A stretch of DNA of 64,000 bases, taken from Ardenticatenaceae bacterium (GTDB taxonomy: Bacteria > Chloroflexota > Anaerolineae > Promineifilales > Promineifilaceae). Of the stretch, positions 1 to 9,757 are shown one piece after another. The position numbers and the translations under genes are program-made. Every line of letters begins with the position of its first letter. The stretch's first letter is position 1. The stretch lies in assembly GCA_030065875.1 (NCBI GenBank), contig JASJCR010000022.1, positions 89,176-153,175 on the forward strand. The letters run 5' to 3'. Under the pieces are notes generated by a model. That model was not told where the DNA came from. It saw only the letters and a list, made by a program, of their open reading frames with translations, and ran no database searches.

Positions 1-14
1 GGGAGGAATAAACC

Positions 15-968
15 ATGGACATCGCCGTCAGAAAAATCGTCGACGTTCCGCCAACCAACACCGTGCCGGATATGGCCATCGTGCTGGTATGCTGGAACAA
101 CAAATCGTATTTAAAACCGTGCCTTCTTTCTCTCAATGAGGGGGGTCTAAAAAGCAGCTGCGAAATCGTGGTCGTCGACAACGGGTCGACCGATGGCAGC
201 CAGGAAATGCTGCGCCGGGAATTTCCGGACGTCATCCTGATCCAGAATGAAGGCAACGTCGGTCTGGGCAAGGCCAGCAACCAGGGGATTGAGGCAACCA
301 ACAGCCGCCATGTTCTTCTCCTCAACAACGATACGCTGGTTAGCGGCCCCGCTCTTGACGCGATGGTGGCCTTTCTCGATAAACACCCCGAGGTCGGTGG
401 TGTTGGGCCGCGCCTGTTAAACGAAGACGGGTCGGTCCAAAGCTGCTACAACAACTTTTCATCTCTGTGGGAAGAGTTTTTGATCGCCACCCGAATCGGC
501 GAGTGGCTGTGGCCCGGATATCCGGCCAACACCACTGAATCGCGCGTGCGGGCCGTCGACTGGCTGAGTTCAGCCTGCGTCATGATTCGCCGGGCCGCCC
601 TCGATCAGGTGGGGCTGCTCGATGAGGAGTACTTCATCTACGGCGATGAGGTGGATTTGCAATATCGCCTCAAACAGGCGGGCTGGAAAATCTATTACCT
701 GCCTCATTCAGAAATCATCCATTTTGGCGGCCGCAGCATGAACCGCTGGGGGCGGCGCAAAATGGTTTATCGGGGGAAAATGTTGTTTTATCGCAAAAAT
801 TATGGTTTCATTCACACCATCATGCTGCGGGTGATGTTAGGCTTACTAAGCGTGCTCAAACTCTTCGTCTGGTTTGCGGCCGCGCTCCTGCCGGCCAGCC
901 GCGATCGGGCCCAAAAAGAAATTCGCTCGAACATTGACGTGGTAAAACTCTGTCTCGTTTTGGAATAA
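15..968 (+). CDS. Family 2 glycosyltransferase, rhamnosyltransferase-like
   Basis: A 317-residue inverting glycosyltransferase that would add a sugar from a nucleotide donor to a lipid-linked glycan at the cytoplasmic face of the membrane. The GT-A core covers about residues 20-240, with the nucleotide-binding [11 protein letters not shown] (52-62) and a metal-binding LLNNDT (102-107, D106 in the DXD place). [16 protein letters not shown] near 203-218 is typical of the WcaA/RfbF-type rhamnosyltransferase group. A hydrophobic segment near 270-295 probably anchors it. The start is set by GGGAGG at bases 1-6. It lies 4 bases before deoB. Donor and acceptor cannot be told from sequence. Confidence 0.9.
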   Translation: MDIAVRKIVDVPPTNTVPDMAIVLVCWNNKSYLKPCLLSLNEGGLKSSCEIVVVDNGSTDGSQEMLRREFPDVILIQNEGNVGLGKASNQGIEATNSRHVLLLNNDTLVSGPALDAMVAFLDKHPEVGGVGPRLLNEDGSVQSCYNNFSSLWEEFLIATRIGEWLWPGYPANTTESRVRAVDWLSSACVMIRRAALDQVGLLDEEYFIYGDEVDLQYRLKQAGWKIYYLPHSEIIHFGGRSMNRWGRRKMVYRGKMLFYRKNYGFIHTIMLRVMLGLLSVLKLFVWFAAALLPASRDRAQKEIRSNIDVVKLCLVLE

Positions 969-972
969 AAAT

Positions 973-2160
973 ATGACGGCCAACAACATTAACCGGGTAA
1001 CCGTGATCGTTCTTGACAGCGTAGGCTGTGGCGATGCTCCCGACGCGGCCGCCTTTGGCGATCTGGGAGCCAATACCCTGGGACATATCGCTGAAGCGGT
1101 CGCGGGGCTCTCCCTGCCTCATCTGGGAGCATTGGGCATGGGAAATTTAACGCACATCGAGGGCACCCCACCAACCTCTCAGGCGGCCGGAGCTTTTGGG
1201 CGGTTGACTGAAGCCAGCCTGGGCAAGGATACGACCTCCGGGCATTGGGAGCTGGCTGGATTGATCCTCCATCAGCCGTTTCCAACTTATCCGGAAGGGT
1301 TTCCTCGAGAGGTTCTGGATCCATTTGAACAACAAATCGGCCGGAAAATCCTCGGCAATTACCCGGCGTCAGGTACGGTAATCATTGAAGAGCTGGGAAA
1401 ACACCATTTGTACAGCGGATGCCCGATTGTTTACACGTCGGCTGACAGCGTCTTTCAAATTGCGGCGCACGAAGAAATTATTCCCATTGAGGAGCTTTAC
1501 AGGATGTGCCAAATTGCCCGAGATATTCTGACGGGCAACCATGCGGTAGGGCGGGTTATCGCTCGGCCGTTTATCGGTCAGCCGGGTTCCTTTACCCGCA
1601 CCGAGCGGCGCAAAGATTTTAGCCTGCAGCCCCCCGGCCAGACGATCCTAGACGTGGCCAAAGACGCCGGTCAAGCGGTGATGGCGGTAGGCAAAATTGA
1701 AGATATTTATGCCCACCGGGGCATTACCCACAGCGACCATACCGGCAACAACATGGCCGGGGTTGACGCCGTGCTCAATTTTCTGGCGACCGATCACCAG
1801 GGATTAATTTTCGCCAATCTGGTCGATTTTGACGCCCTTTACGGTCACCGAAACAACCCCCACGGATATGCTCAGGCGCTGCGCGAATTTGACGCCCGCC
1901 TCCCCGAACTGCTGGCCGCTCTCAAAGAGGACGACGTTCTGATGATCACGGCCGATCACGGCAATGACCCGACCTGGCCGGGGACCGATCACACCCGCGA
2001 ACGAGTCCCGCTGCTAATTACCGGGCAATCAATCCGAAAACACGTCGATTTGAGCACCAGAGACACGTTTAGCGATCTGGCGGCGACTATTGCTGAACTG
2101 CTGCGGCTCCCCTGGTCCGGGGACGGCCAATCGTTCGCGGCTAAAATCGTCCGTTCTTGA
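973..2160 (+). CDS. deoB: Phosphopentomutase
   Basis: Interconverts ribose 1-phosphate and ribose 5-phosphate (and the deoxy forms) in nucleoside salvage; cytosolic, Mn2+-dependent, alkaline-phosphatase superfamily. The 395-residue length matches the bacterial family. Metal-site motifs are visible: [12 protein letters not shown] near the N-terminus (D15), the phosphorylated-threonine motif [10 protein letters not shown] at about 85-94, and C-terminal [19 protein letters not shown]. It sits inside a glycosyltransferase run, 4 bases after the preceding gene, so it is probably co-transcribed with it. No other nucleoside salvage gene lies nearby, so the link with the glycan locus may be accidental. 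Confidence 0.97.
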   Translation: MTANNINRVTVIVLDSVGCGDAPDAAAFGDLGANTLGHIAEAVAGLSLPHLGALGMGNLTHIEGTPPTSQAAGAFGRLTEASLGKDTTSGHWELAGLILHQPFPTYPEGFPREVLDPFEQQIGRKILGNYPASGTVIIEELGKHHLYSGCPIVYTSADSVFQIAAHEEIIPIEELYRMCQIARDILTGNHAVGRVIARPFIGQPGSFTRTERRKDFSLQPPGQTILDVAKDAGQAVMAVGKIEDIYAHRGITHSDHTGNNMAGVDAVLNFLATDHQGLIFANLVDFDALYGHRNNPHGYAQALREFDARLPELLAALKEDDVLMITADHGNDPTWPGTDHTRERVPLLITGQSIRKHVDLSTRDTFSDLAATIAELLRLPWSGDGQSFAAKIVRS

Positions 2161-2251
2161 TTTCACCTCATACAAACGAATCAAAATGGGGTCGGGTTTA
2201 AAGAAGGTTTACAAAATTTATGGATAGGTGACACCCACCCCCCACCTCAAT

Positions 2252-2299
2252 CCTCCCCCCGTGGGGGAGGATGCCTGCCTCCCCTCCCATGGGGAGGGG
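2252..2299. repeat. GC-rich double hairpin, intergenic
   Basis: Two neighbouring inverted repeats: CCTCCCCC (2252-2259) with GGGGGAGG (2263-2270), and CCCCTCCC (2281-2288) with GGGAGGGG (2292-2299). The same design recurs at 18167-18242, so this is a dispersed element and not a gene-specific terminator; no T run follows. The rest of the 2161-2405 gap shows no gene I can support. Confidence 0.75.
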
Positions 2300-2405
2300 A
2301 ATGAGGGGAGGGCTAATGACCCTCTCAACTTTCTTTCCTTCTATATTTTCATCTTTCCCCACGTCCTGCACGTCCTAAACGGGCACACATGCCCAAATAA
2401 AACAA

Positions 2406-3794
2406 ATGGATCATCTACTGCAACATCCCCCAACCAAACGGGATCGCTCTTTAATTCCCTCACGTTTGAGTGAGCGCAGGCTGCTGCTCGTGATTATCGT
2501 CGTGGCCGTCGCCCTGCGCCTGCTTTCGGCGCTGTATCAGGGAAACACCGTGCAAGATTTGCCGGGCATCTACGACCAGATTTCATATCACGGCCTGGCG
2601 GAGCGGGTCGCGGTCGGCTACGGTTTTAGCTTTGCCGAGGGGCACTGGCCGGCCACCCGACCGGGCGAACCAACCGCCCACTGGAGCTATCTTTATACCT
2701 CGTGGCTGGCTGCCGTTTACTGGCTGTTTGGCGTCAATCCGCTGCTCGCTCGTCTACTGCAGGCGGTTTTGGCCGGCATCTTCCATCCTTTTTTAACCTG
2801 GAAAATTGGCCGGGAAGTATTCGGCTCGACGATTGGCCTCATTGCGGCCGGTCTATCGTCAATTTACATTTACTTCGTTTATTACGCCGGGGGCTTGATC
2901 ACCGAAACGTTCTATATGGTGGGCATTTTGTGGGTTTTCTACGCCGCTTACAAGATATTGCTCGAGTCCAAAAATCAGAATGGCGGGCGGTATCGAACGT
3001 GGGTTGAATTTGGTGTGGCCCTGGGATTCACAGTTCTCCTGCGCCAGGTCTTTTTGCTGTTTGCCCCTCTTTTATTTTTGTGGATGTGGTGGCATTTGCG
3101 AGAAGAACCCATCTGGCAACGTCGACCGCGCACGATTGGGCAATGGATCAATCTGCCGGTGATTGGCGGGTTGGCCATCACCACAGCCGTTCTGATCGGC
3201 ATGGTCGTCCCTTGGACCGTGCGCAACTACCTGGCCTTCAACACCTTTGTGCCGCTCAACACCAATTCGGGATTTGCTTTTTTCTGGGGCAATCATCCCG
3301 TGCACGGCTCCCGGTTTATTCCCCTCCTCGGCACGGAAGCATATTATGAACTCCTGCCCGCTGAGCTTCTTCACTTAAACGAAGCAGAGCTGGACCAGGC
3401 GCTAATGGCCCGCGGTTTACAATTTGTGACTGACGATCCCGGCCGCTTCCTGACGCTCTCGATCAGCCGCATTCCGGAATATTTTAAGTTTTGGCCTTCC
3501 TCCGATTCAAGCTTGATCAGCAATATCGCCCGCGTCGGTTCGTTTGGGGCGGCCCTGCCGTTTATCCTGTACGGCCTCCTAATCGCTATACGAATAAAAG
3601 TTGGCGCAGGGGCTGCCCAACAAAAAGCGATGATCGGCCTCATGTTTCTTTTTCTTACCTTTTATACCGCCATTCACCTGGCCAGCTGGACCCTGATTCG
3701 CTATCGCGTGCCGCTCGATGCCCTGCTGCTCATTTTTGCCGCCCTGGCGGTCAACACTATCCTTGATAAAACAGCCGCGGATGACGCGGATTAG
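2406..3794 (+). CDS. ArnT/GT39-like polytopic glycosyltransferase
   Basis: A 462-residue membrane protein with about ten or more hydrophobic helices, of the GT-C fold seen in ArnT, Pmt and related dolichyl/undecaprenyl-phosphate-sugar-dependent transferases. After helix 1 (about 28-45) comes an acidic external loop (DLPGIYDQISYHGLAERV), the usual site of the catalytic carboxylate in this fold. Such enzymes move a sugar from a polyprenyl phosphate carrier to an acceptor on the outer face of the membrane. The ATG at 2406 lacks an obvious ribosome-binding site. The end overlaps a possible upstream start of the next gene, so the two are likely translationally linked. Substrate unknown. Confidence 0.8.
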   Translation: MDHLLQHPPTKRDRSLIPSRLSERRLLLVIIVVAVALRLLSALYQGNTVQDLPGIYDQISYHGLAERVAVGYGFSFAEGHWPATRPGEPTAHWSYLYTSWLAAVYWLFGVNPLLARLLQAVLAGIFHPFLTWKIGREVFGSTIGLIAAGLSSIYIYFVYYAGGLITETFYMVGILWVFYAAYKILLESKNQNGGRYRTWVEFGVALGFTVLLRQVFLLFAPLLFLWMWWHLREEPIWQRRPRTIGQWINLPVIGGLAITTAVLIGMVVPWTVRNYLAFNTFVPLNTNSGFAFFWGNHPVHGSRFIPLLGTEAYYELLPAELLHLNEAELDQALMARGLQFVTDDPGRFLTLSISRIPEYFKFWPSSDSSLISNIARVGSFGAALPFILYGLLIAIRIKVGAGAAQQKAMIGLMFLFLTFYTAIHLASWTLIRYRVPLDALLLIFAALAVNTILDKTAADDAD

Positions 3795-3825
3795 CTCTGT
3801 ACTTTGCACAACTGAAACCGTTGCC

Positions 3826-4707
3826 ATGTTCTGCTCCACTATTATTCCCACGGTCGGCCGCCCGTCACTGGAGCGCGCCGTTGATAGCGTACTCAGCCAG
3901 GATTTCCCGTCCGCTGAGTGCGAAGTGATCGTCGTCAACGATTCAGGCCGGCCGCTGCCCAGTCAAAAATGGCAGCTCTCCAACCGGGTCTCGCTCGTTA
4001 CGACCCAATGCCGCGAGCGCAGCGTGGCTCGCAACACCGGTGCGGCCGTGGCCCGCGGCAAATACCTGCACTTCCTCGATGATGACGACTGGCTCCTGCC
4101 CGGAGCACTGCAGGCCTTTTGGAATCTGGATCAAGTTTCTCCGGCCGCGGTCTGGCTTTACGGCAGTTACCAGACGGTTGACAACGTTGGCTGCATCGTC
4201 GATATCTGGGAACCAGGCATTAGAGGTAATATTTTCGCCCTGCAGATCGCCGGAGAAAGCTTGCCCTTCCAAACGTCACTGCTCAAGACCGAGGTCTTTC
4301 ACGCCGTGGGCGGGTTTGACACCGACCCGGCCATTATCGGGGTTGAAGATCGGGAGCTCGGCCGGCGGATGGGACTATACGGAAACGTCGCTTATTCACC
4401 TTATCGCATGGCGGCCATTCGCATCGGAGAAGCCAGCAGCACCACCAACTGGACCACCATTGGTCAGAGCGATCGCCTGGGGCGGGAAAAGGCGCTCCGG
4501 CAAAACGGGGTGCGCGCCCGGCTGCAGCGGTCAATAACCGACAGCCGCCTGGCCGGCCGGGTCTCCAGGGGGATGTTCGCCTCCGCCTTGTGGAATGTTG
4601 AACAGCATGATTTTTTGACCGCCGGCAGACGGTGTGGGTTGAGCGTCTTACTCGGTCTGCCATATGTGCTGTCCCGTCGATTCTGGCAGGGACTCCTATT
4701 CCAGTAG
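3826..4707 (+). CDS. Family 2 glycosyltransferase
   Basis: GT-A glycosyltransferase. The catalytic fold opens directly with STIIPTVGRPSLERAVDSV, has VIVVNDSGR as the nucleotide-binding stretch, and LHFLDDDDWLLPGALQ as the metal-binding motif. I chose the ATG at 3826 (293 residues) because the domain begins there. An ATG at 3781, overlapping the stop of the previous gene by 14 bases, is the main alternative, and neither has a clear Shine-Dalgarno. A more distant in-frame start at 3718 would run far into the upstream gene and adds sequence unlike the family. Sugar specificity cannot be read. Confidence 0.85.
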   Translation: MFCSTIIPTVGRPSLERAVDSVLSQDFPSAECEVIVVNDSGRPLPSQKWQLSNRVSLVTTQCRERSVARNTGAAVARGKYLHFLDDDDWLLPGALQAFWNLDQVSPAAVWLYGSYQTVDNVGCIVDIWEPGIRGNIFALQIAGESLPFQTSLLKTEVFHAVGGFDTDPAIIGVEDRELGRRMGLYGNVAYSPYRMAAIRIGEASSTTNWTTIGQSDRLGREKALRQNGVRARLQRSITDSRLAGRVSRGMFASALWNVEQHDFLTAGRRCGLSVLLGLPYVLSRRFWQGLLFQ

Positions 4708-4752
4708 ATAAAAAAAGTAAAAGCAAGATAACCCGCGCAGCAGGGAGACAAA

Positions 4753-6021
4753 ATGAAAATTGCACTGGACGCCCGCTTCCTGACCCATCCCCAGGTAGGT
4801 GGGTTTAAAACATACACCGAAAACCTGGTGGGCGCGCTTAGCGCTCTTGATTGCGAAAACGAATACATTCTTTATACCGACCGGCCGTCAACGGCCGATC
4901 TCATCCCCCACAACGCCAATTTTACCTGCCGGGTGGTGAACAGCAGTTTCCCTTGGGTCAAAATGCCGCTGCGCGAGCAGGTCAAACTACGACAGGTCAT
5001 CCATGAAGATCAACCGGATCTGGTTCATTTTTTGTGCAACACCGCTCCCGTTTTTTTTCAAGGAAGATATATCGTCACGCTGCACGACACGATTCAAATC
5101 GAGAGCACCAACGCGCTGTGGAAAATCTTTTCGACCGCCAACTCTCGCCACTGGATGATCACCGCCTACTCAAAATGGGCGATCATGAACTCCTTTCGCG
5201 CCGCCAGCAAACTGATTACCGTGTCTCATTTTGAAAAAGAAAAAATTGTAGATTTACTCGATCTGCCATCTGACAAAGTGTCCGTTACCCACCTGGCGGC
5301 CAACGCGCTCTTTCGGCCGGCCGCCGCAGCCGCCAAAACGGCATGGTTAAAACGTCTCGCGGCAGAGATAAATTTGCCAAGCAGCTTCATTTTGGGGATC
5401 GGGTATGAGCCGCGCAAAAATATACCGCTGCTCATAAACAGCTTTGCCAGGGTGGCCTCTTCTTATCCGGAGCTTCACCTGGTGCTGGTCGTGGCTCACG
5501 AACCTACCCGTCAACAGCTGGTAAGCCAAACGGAGACGCTGGGCATCTCCGGCCGGGTACTCTTTCTCAAAAAGCAGCCCCCTGAAACCTTGCTGCACCT
5601 CTATAATCTGGCAACCCTCTTTGTTTATCCTTCGGAACGGGAATCTTTTGGCCTGCCCCCTCTGGAGGCGATCGCCTGCGGCACCCCAACGATCGCCCTC
5701 AATCGATCTTCCCTACCTGAGATTTTGCAGGATGCGGCCGTCATGATCAATGAAAAAAATATAGAGCTGCTGGCCGGGGCGATTTGCACCCTGCTAAACG
5801 ATCCCGCCGAACGGCAAAAAAGAATCGAGCGCGGGCTGGCTCGCTCGGCCGAGCTCACCTGGCAAAACTGCGCCAGGAAAACAATCGACGTTTACAGATC
5901 GCTGGACCCGCAAAAAGTGCCCGCAAAATTGAGCGACTGGCGAAATAATGTGCCGAACCAACCGCAAAACCTTTCCCGTTCGAGGCGGTCAGCTGAAAGA
6001 AAAAAATCAGCCGCAGATTAA
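4753..6021 (+). CDS. Family 4 (GT-B) glycosyltransferase
   Basis: A 422-residue retaining glycosyltransferase. The N-terminal half (MKIALDARFLTHPQVGGFKT) is of the mannosyltransferase type with the glycine-rich acceptor-site turn. The C-terminal half has the donor-binding run GIGYEPRKNIPLLINSF and the ERESFGLPPLEAIACGTP EX7E motif. The start is supported by AGGGAGA six bases upstream. The last 25 or so residues are basic and serine-rich, lie outside the fold, and run up to a dispersed repeat that begins right after the stop. Likely a cytoplasmic glycan-assembly enzyme. Confidence 0.9.
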   Translation: MKIALDARFLTHPQVGGFKTYTENLVGALSALDCENEYILYTDRPSTADLIPHNANFTCRVVNSSFPWVKMPLREQVKLRQVIHEDQPDLVHFLCNTAPVFFQGRYIVTLHDTIQIESTNALWKIFSTANSRHWMITAYSKWAIMNSFRAASKLITVSHFEKEKIVDLLDLPSDKVSVTHLAANALFRPAAAAAKTAWLKRLAAEINLPSSFILGIGYEPRKNIPLLINSFARVASSYPELHLVLVVAHEPTRQQLVSQTETLGISGRVLFLKKQPPETLLHLYNLATLFVYPSERESFGLPPLEAIACGTPTIALNRSSLPEILQDAAVMINEKNIELLAGAICTLLNDPAERQKRIERGLARSAELTWQNCARKTIDVYRSLDPQKVPAKLSDWRNNVPNQPQNLSRSRRSAERKKSAAD

Positions 6022-6155
6022 GTGGTTTACAAAAAATGTTATGAGAAAAATTGTCCGCAGATTACGCAGATTTTCGCAGATTACAGAGAAAAATCTGCGG
6101 CCATCTGCGCAATCTGCGGACACCTTCTTCAGAAAACTTTTTGTAACTTACCTAA
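6022..6155. repeat. Dispersed palindromic element, copy A
   Basis: Imperfect palindrome. The left end has GTGGTTTACAAAAAATG, the right end reads AAAACTTTTTGTAACTTACC, and the interior carries several CGCAGATT / AATCTGCGGAC blocks in both orientations. The same right end and interior recur at 6181-6269, 51458-51617 and 63093-63262 (inverted). It has no coding capacity. This is a MITE-like or extragenic palindromic family. Confidence 0.8.
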
Positions 6156-6180
6156 GTGAATCACAATAAGTTTAATTAAA

Positions 6181-6269
6181 AACAGCCACGGATTTCACAG
6201 ATTGACTCTGACTTAACCTCTGTAATCTGCGCACACCTTTACTCAGAAAATATTTTGTAACTTACCTAC
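6181..6269. repeat. Dispersed palindromic element, partial copy B
   Basis: Starts with AGCCACGGATTTCACAGATT and ends with CAGAAAATATTTTGTAACTT followed by ACCTAC, the same right terminus as copy A. It lies directly behind copy A in the same orientation. Together the two copies fill the 287-base gap between genes. Confidence 0.75.
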
Positions 6270-6308
6270 AACGCTTTTCTGGTGTTTTTGGACACTTTCT
6301 AAACCAAT

Positions 6309-7619
6309 ATGAAGATTTTTATAGACCAGGCGGATTACGGCATGGTCAATAAGGGCAATATCGCCCTGTTACAAATGGCCCTTCACCGGCTGCACGACCT
6401 GTGGCCATGCGCCTCGTTCGACGTCATGACTATCGGCCCACACCTGCTCAAGCTGTACTGTCCGCAAACTCACCCGATCAGCGCCGACGGCCGCCACAAC
6501 TGGTCCGGCGATCGTGAAAAACTCGGCCGGCAGCATCGCTGGCTCCCACACATCGCCTGGCGCTCCGCTTTTGAACTCAGAGATGCCGTCAGGCGGTTCA
6601 AGAATCAAGAAGCGGCAGCCAAGACAAAGGCCGGGCCAAAAAGCAGATCGGAAATCAACCCGGATGTCTCTGCTCTGCCGCCTCTCTCGCCTGACGTTCA
6701 ACAAGGGCTGCGGGCGGCCGATCTCGTCGTCGCTACCGGCGGTGGATACCTCTGCGACTCGGATAAATCTCGGGCAATCGACGTTTTGCTGCGTCTGCAG
6801 CAGGCGATTGACCTGGGGAAACCAACCGCCATGGTTGGGCAGGGAATCGGCCCGGTTGACGATCCACAGCTGCGGCAGGTCGCCCAAACCGTCCTACCTC
6901 GCGTAAATTTTATCGGATATCGGGAGGAAAGGGTCGCGCCACCGCTGCTGGCTTCACTGGGGGTTCCATCCGGCCGCGCGGTTATGACCGGCGACGATGC
7001 GGTGGAAATGGCCTTTGAGGCCCGCCGGCCGAAGCTGGGCTCAGCAATCGGAGTCAGCCTGCGGGTGGCTCACTACACCGGAGTCAAGAAGCAGCACGTC
7101 GAAGAGGTGCGGGCCGGCCTGCAGCGCGCGGCGCATCAATTGAAGGCCCCACTCGTGCCCGTGCCGATTTCTTTTGCCGGTCACGAATCCGATCTGTCGC
7201 AAATCAACCGCGTTTTGGCCGGTTACCGCGCTAAGACCACCAGGTGGAGCCGCTTTGATTCTCCGCGGCAGCTCGTGCGCGTCGCCGGCCGCTGCCGGCT
7301 GGTCGTCGCTGGAGCCTTTCATGCCGCGGTATTTGCCCTGGGTCAGGGCATTCCGGTCGTAGGGCTCGTGCAATCGGTCGAGTACGCCACCAAATTTCAG
7401 GGGCTGGTCGATCAGTTTGCTCCGGGGTGCGTGCTGCTGCCGCTCGATACCCCCCACATCGATCAACGGCTGGAGGAGGCCATCAAACAGGCGTGGGAAG
7501 CCGCACCCGCCCAGCGGCCGGTTTTGCTCGACCGGGCCGTCACCCAAATCGCCCTCAACCGGACCGGCTATCAACGTTTGGTCAGCCTGATCCGCTCCCA
7601 TCACGCTGTTTCGATGTGA
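6309..7619 (+). CDS. Polysaccharide pyruvyl transferase family protein
   Basis: A 436-residue member of the PF04230 family, which adds ketal-linked pyruvate from phosphoenolpyruvate to sugars of exopolysaccharides or cell-wall glycans (CsaB and WcaK types). Visible family marks are the N-terminal GMVNKGNIALLQMAL, DLVVATGGGYLCDS in the middle, AMVGQGIGPVDDPQLRQ and a C-terminal GAFHAAVFALGQGIPVVG. Pyruvylation gives the polymer negative charge, and in some bacteria it is the ligand of SLH domains. There is no clear ribosome-binding site at the ATG, which follows a repeat. Some family members have other roles, so the reaction is inferred. Confidence 0.85.
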   Translation: MKIFIDQADYGMVNKGNIALLQMALHRLHDLWPCASFDVMTIGPHLLKLYCPQTHPISADGRHNWSGDREKLGRQHRWLPHIAWRSAFELRDAVRRFKNQEAAAKTKAGPKSRSEINPDVSALPPLSPDVQQGLRAADLVVATGGGYLCDSDKSRAIDVLLRLQQAIDLGKPTAMVGQGIGPVDDPQLRQVAQTVLPRVNFIGYREERVAPPLLASLGVPSGRAVMTGDDAVEMAFEARRPKLGSAIGVSLRVAHYTGVKKQHVEEVRAGLQRAAHQLKAPLVPVPISFAGHESDLSQINRVLAGYRAKTTRWSRFDSPRQLVRVAGRCRLVVAGAFHAAVFALGQGIPVVGLVQSVEYATKFQGLVDQFAPGCVLLPLDTPHIDQRLEEAIKQAWEAAPAQRPVLLDRAVTQIALNRTGYQRLVSLIRSHHAVSM

Positions 7620-7651
7620 TTGCCCAGCAAATTTTTACAGGAAAAACCACC

Positions 7652-8596
7652 ATGACTCACAACAATCCGCTAATCTCCATCGGGGTGGCCGTCTACAATG
7701 GGGAAAAGTACCTGGCCCAAGCGCTGGAATCAATTGCGGCCCAGACCTTTCTCGATTTTGAAGTGATCATTTCCGACAACGCCTCCACCGATACCACACC
7801 GCAAATTTGCAAACGGTTTACCGACCGAGACCGGCGCTTTAAATATTTTCGCAATGAAAAAAACCTGGGGGTTGCTCCCAACTACAACCGGGTATTTAGG
7901 TTGGCCCGCGGCCGCTTCTTCAAATGGGCCGATTACGATGATGTGCTGCATCCGGAATTTCTGACCCGCTGTCTTGAAATCATGCACCAACACCCGGATG
8001 TGGTTCTATGCTACCCCCGGGTACGTATTATCGATGAGAACGGCACGGTTCAGGGTGAACACAACCCCGGTCCACCAACAGATTTCAGGGAATCCCACCG
8101 ACGATTTCGCAGCCTGATCCTTTTTCCGGAGTATGCCATTCAGTCAATGGGCCTCTTGCGCAGCGCGGCCGTTCGCCAAACTCGCCTTCATGAAAGTTAC
8201 CCGTCTTCAGACGAGGTTTTTCTGGCTCATCTGGCTCTGCTCGGCCGTTTTTATGAAATAGAAGAGCGCATCCTGGACGTCCGTTTACATCCTCAGCAGT
8301 CGACCCGTGGTGAACAGTCGGTCCAGCGGTCCCGCGTCGTTTTCTTTGATACGGCCCTGAAAGGCAGAATTGTTCTGCCAAAGTGGCTGTACCTGATTGG
8401 CTGCCTAAAAACCATCTGGCAAGCCCCTGTTTCGCGGTCCGGCCGGCTCTATTGCTATGGGGTGATGACGCGCTGGACACTCAAACCACCCCATCTGCGC
8501 GCCTTAATCAAGGATGGGCTCCTGGCGGTCCAGGAGTTGGCCATACGGTCGCTGGATCAGCTTGGCATCCCCTATCGTCGTCGAGCGGATGCCTGA
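7652..8596 (+). CDS. Family 2 glycosyltransferase
   Basis: A 314-residue GT-A glycosyltransferase with the classic opening ISIGVAVYNGEKYLAQALES, VIISDNASTDTT for nucleotide binding, and KWADYDDVLHPEF containing the metal-binding acidic pair. The ATG at 7652 lies 33 bases after the previous stop. A longer in-frame extension back to 7427 overlaps the pyruvyltransferase gene and is low-complexity, so I reject it. A basic C-terminal segment (about residues 240-314) may contact the membrane. Part of the same plus-strand run. Confidence 0.9.
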   Translation: MTHNNPLISIGVAVYNGEKYLAQALESIAAQTFLDFEVIISDNASTDTTPQICKRFTDRDRRFKYFRNEKNLGVAPNYNRVFRLARGRFFKWADYDDVLHPEFLTRCLEIMHQHPDVVLCYPRVRIIDENGTVQGEHNPGPPTDFRESHRRFRSLILFPEYAIQSMGLLRSAAVRQTRLHESYPSSDEVFLAHLALLGRFYEIEERILDVRLHPQQSTRGEQSVQRSRVVFFDTALKGRIVLPKWLYLIGCLKTIWQAPVSRSGRLYCYGVMTRWTLKPPHLRALIKDGLLAVQELAIRSLDQLGIPYRRRADA

Positions 8597-8636
8597 TCGC
8601 CGCTCGATAAGACCACTGTCCACAGGAGAATAGATC

Positions 8637-9674
8637 ATGAAGATTTTAGTCACGGGCCACAATGGCTATATCGGCCCGGTCTTGACCCGCATGCTGATCG
8701 CCCAAGGGCATGAAGTTGTGGGGCTCGACACCAATTTTTACGTGGGGTGCGAATTTAACGACGATTTGCCCAGAATTCCCGAGATCATCAAAGATATTCG
8801 CGATGTTGACCATGCCGATCTGGACGGGTATGAGGCCGTCATTCACCTGGCTGCCCTGTCCAACGATCCGTTGGGCAACCTCAACCCCGATTTAACCTAC
8901 GAAATCAACCACATCGGTTCACTCCACCTGGCAAAAGTCGCTAAAGAAGTGGGCGTCAGCCGCTTTCTCTTCTCCTCTTCCTGCAGCACTTACGGCGCGG
9001 CGCAGGAGGAAATGCTCACCGAAGAGGCGAAATTTAACCCGGTTACCCCCTACGGCATTTCAAAAGTGTACCTCGAGCGAGATCTACGGCAGCTGGCTGA
9101 TTACTCGTTTAGCCCGGTCTATCTGCGCAACGCCACCGTTTACGGCGTTTCACCACGCCTTCGTTTTGGCCTGGTTCTACACGACCTCGTCGCTTCAGCG
9201 CTGACTACCGGTCTCGTTTATCTAAAGAGTGACGGCACCCCCTGGCGGCCGATTATCCACGTAAAGGATGTCGCCCGCGCGTTTATCGCCTGCCTCAACG
9301 CCCCGCGCCATCACATTCACAACGAGGCGTTTAACGTCGGTCTGACCAGCGAAAATTATCAAATTCGCCAGCTAGCCAAAATTGTGCGCGATGTGATCCC
9401 CTACAGCCGGATCAAGTATGCGCCCGGTGCCGGTCCAGACAAACGCAGCTATCGGGTTGATTTTAGCAAGATCGCCCGCACCCTGCCGGGGTTCAAACCG
9501 CGATGGAATGCCCGCAAAGGGGCGCTGGAGCTGCTGGGCGCGTTCGAAGTGGCCAACCTGACGGCCGAAGATCATCAGGGGCCGCGCTATCGAAGAATCG
9601 ATCAGATCAAGAAGTTTTTAGCCGAAGGACAACTAGATTCCTCGCTGCGCTGGTCTCTGCCGCTGCCTCATTGA
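8637..9674 (+). CDS. NAD-dependent epimerase/dehydratase (extended SDR)
   Basis: A 345-residue extended short-chain dehydrogenase acting on a nucleotide sugar. Rossmann motif GHNGYIG (7-13), catalytic SSSCSTYG, and the YGISK Tyr/Lys pair are all in place. The start is supported by AGGAGA six bases before the ATG. It opens a run of sugar-modifying genes that ends with a cytidylyltransferase, so a CDP-activated 4-keto or epimerised hexose is a reasonable substrate. It is not obviously a CDP-glucose 4,6-dehydratase, and no separate dehydratase is in the window. Confidence 0.88.
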   Translation: MKILVTGHNGYIGPVLTRMLIAQGHEVVGLDTNFYVGCEFNDDLPRIPEIIKDIRDVDHADLDGYEAVIHLAALSNDPLGNLNPDLTYEINHIGSLHLAKVAKEVGVSRFLFSSSCSTYGAAQEEMLTEEAKFNPVTPYGISKVYLERDLRQLADYSFSPVYLRNATVYGVSPRLRFGLVLHDLVASALTTGLVYLKSDGTPWRPIIHVKDVARAFIACLNAPRHHIHNEAFNVGLTSENYQIRQLAKIVRDVIPYSRIKYAPGAGPDKRSYRVDFSKIARTLPGFKPRWNARKGALELLGAFEVANLTAEDHQGPRYRRIDQIKKFLAEGQLDSSLRWSLPLPH

Positions 9675-9757
9675 TCAACCAGCCTTCGACAGGCTCAGGC
9701 ATCGTCGTCAACGAGCTATTAAACACCCTTTTAGATAAAACAATCGGAGTTGTATCC

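Noticed and set aside
2252..2299. Terminator for deoB
   Set aside because: Hairpins are strong, but no T run follows and the same structure recurs elsewhere, so a dispersed repeat is the better call.
2228..2473. Possible 81-residue protein across the GC-rich hairpins
   Set aside because: It is proline-rich at first because it reads through the hairpin repeat, overlaps the ArnT-like gene start and matches no family I know.
7427..7651. N-terminal extension of the GT2 gene
   Set aside because: It overlaps the pyruvyltransferase gene and is rich in Ala, Pro and Arg, as expected of an out-of-frame reading. The fold begins after ATG 7652.
9503..9757. Long N-terminal extension of the C-methyltransferase
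   Set aside because: It lies over the end of the SDR gene in another frame. The zinc-binding domain starts after the ATG at 9758, which has GGAG upstream.
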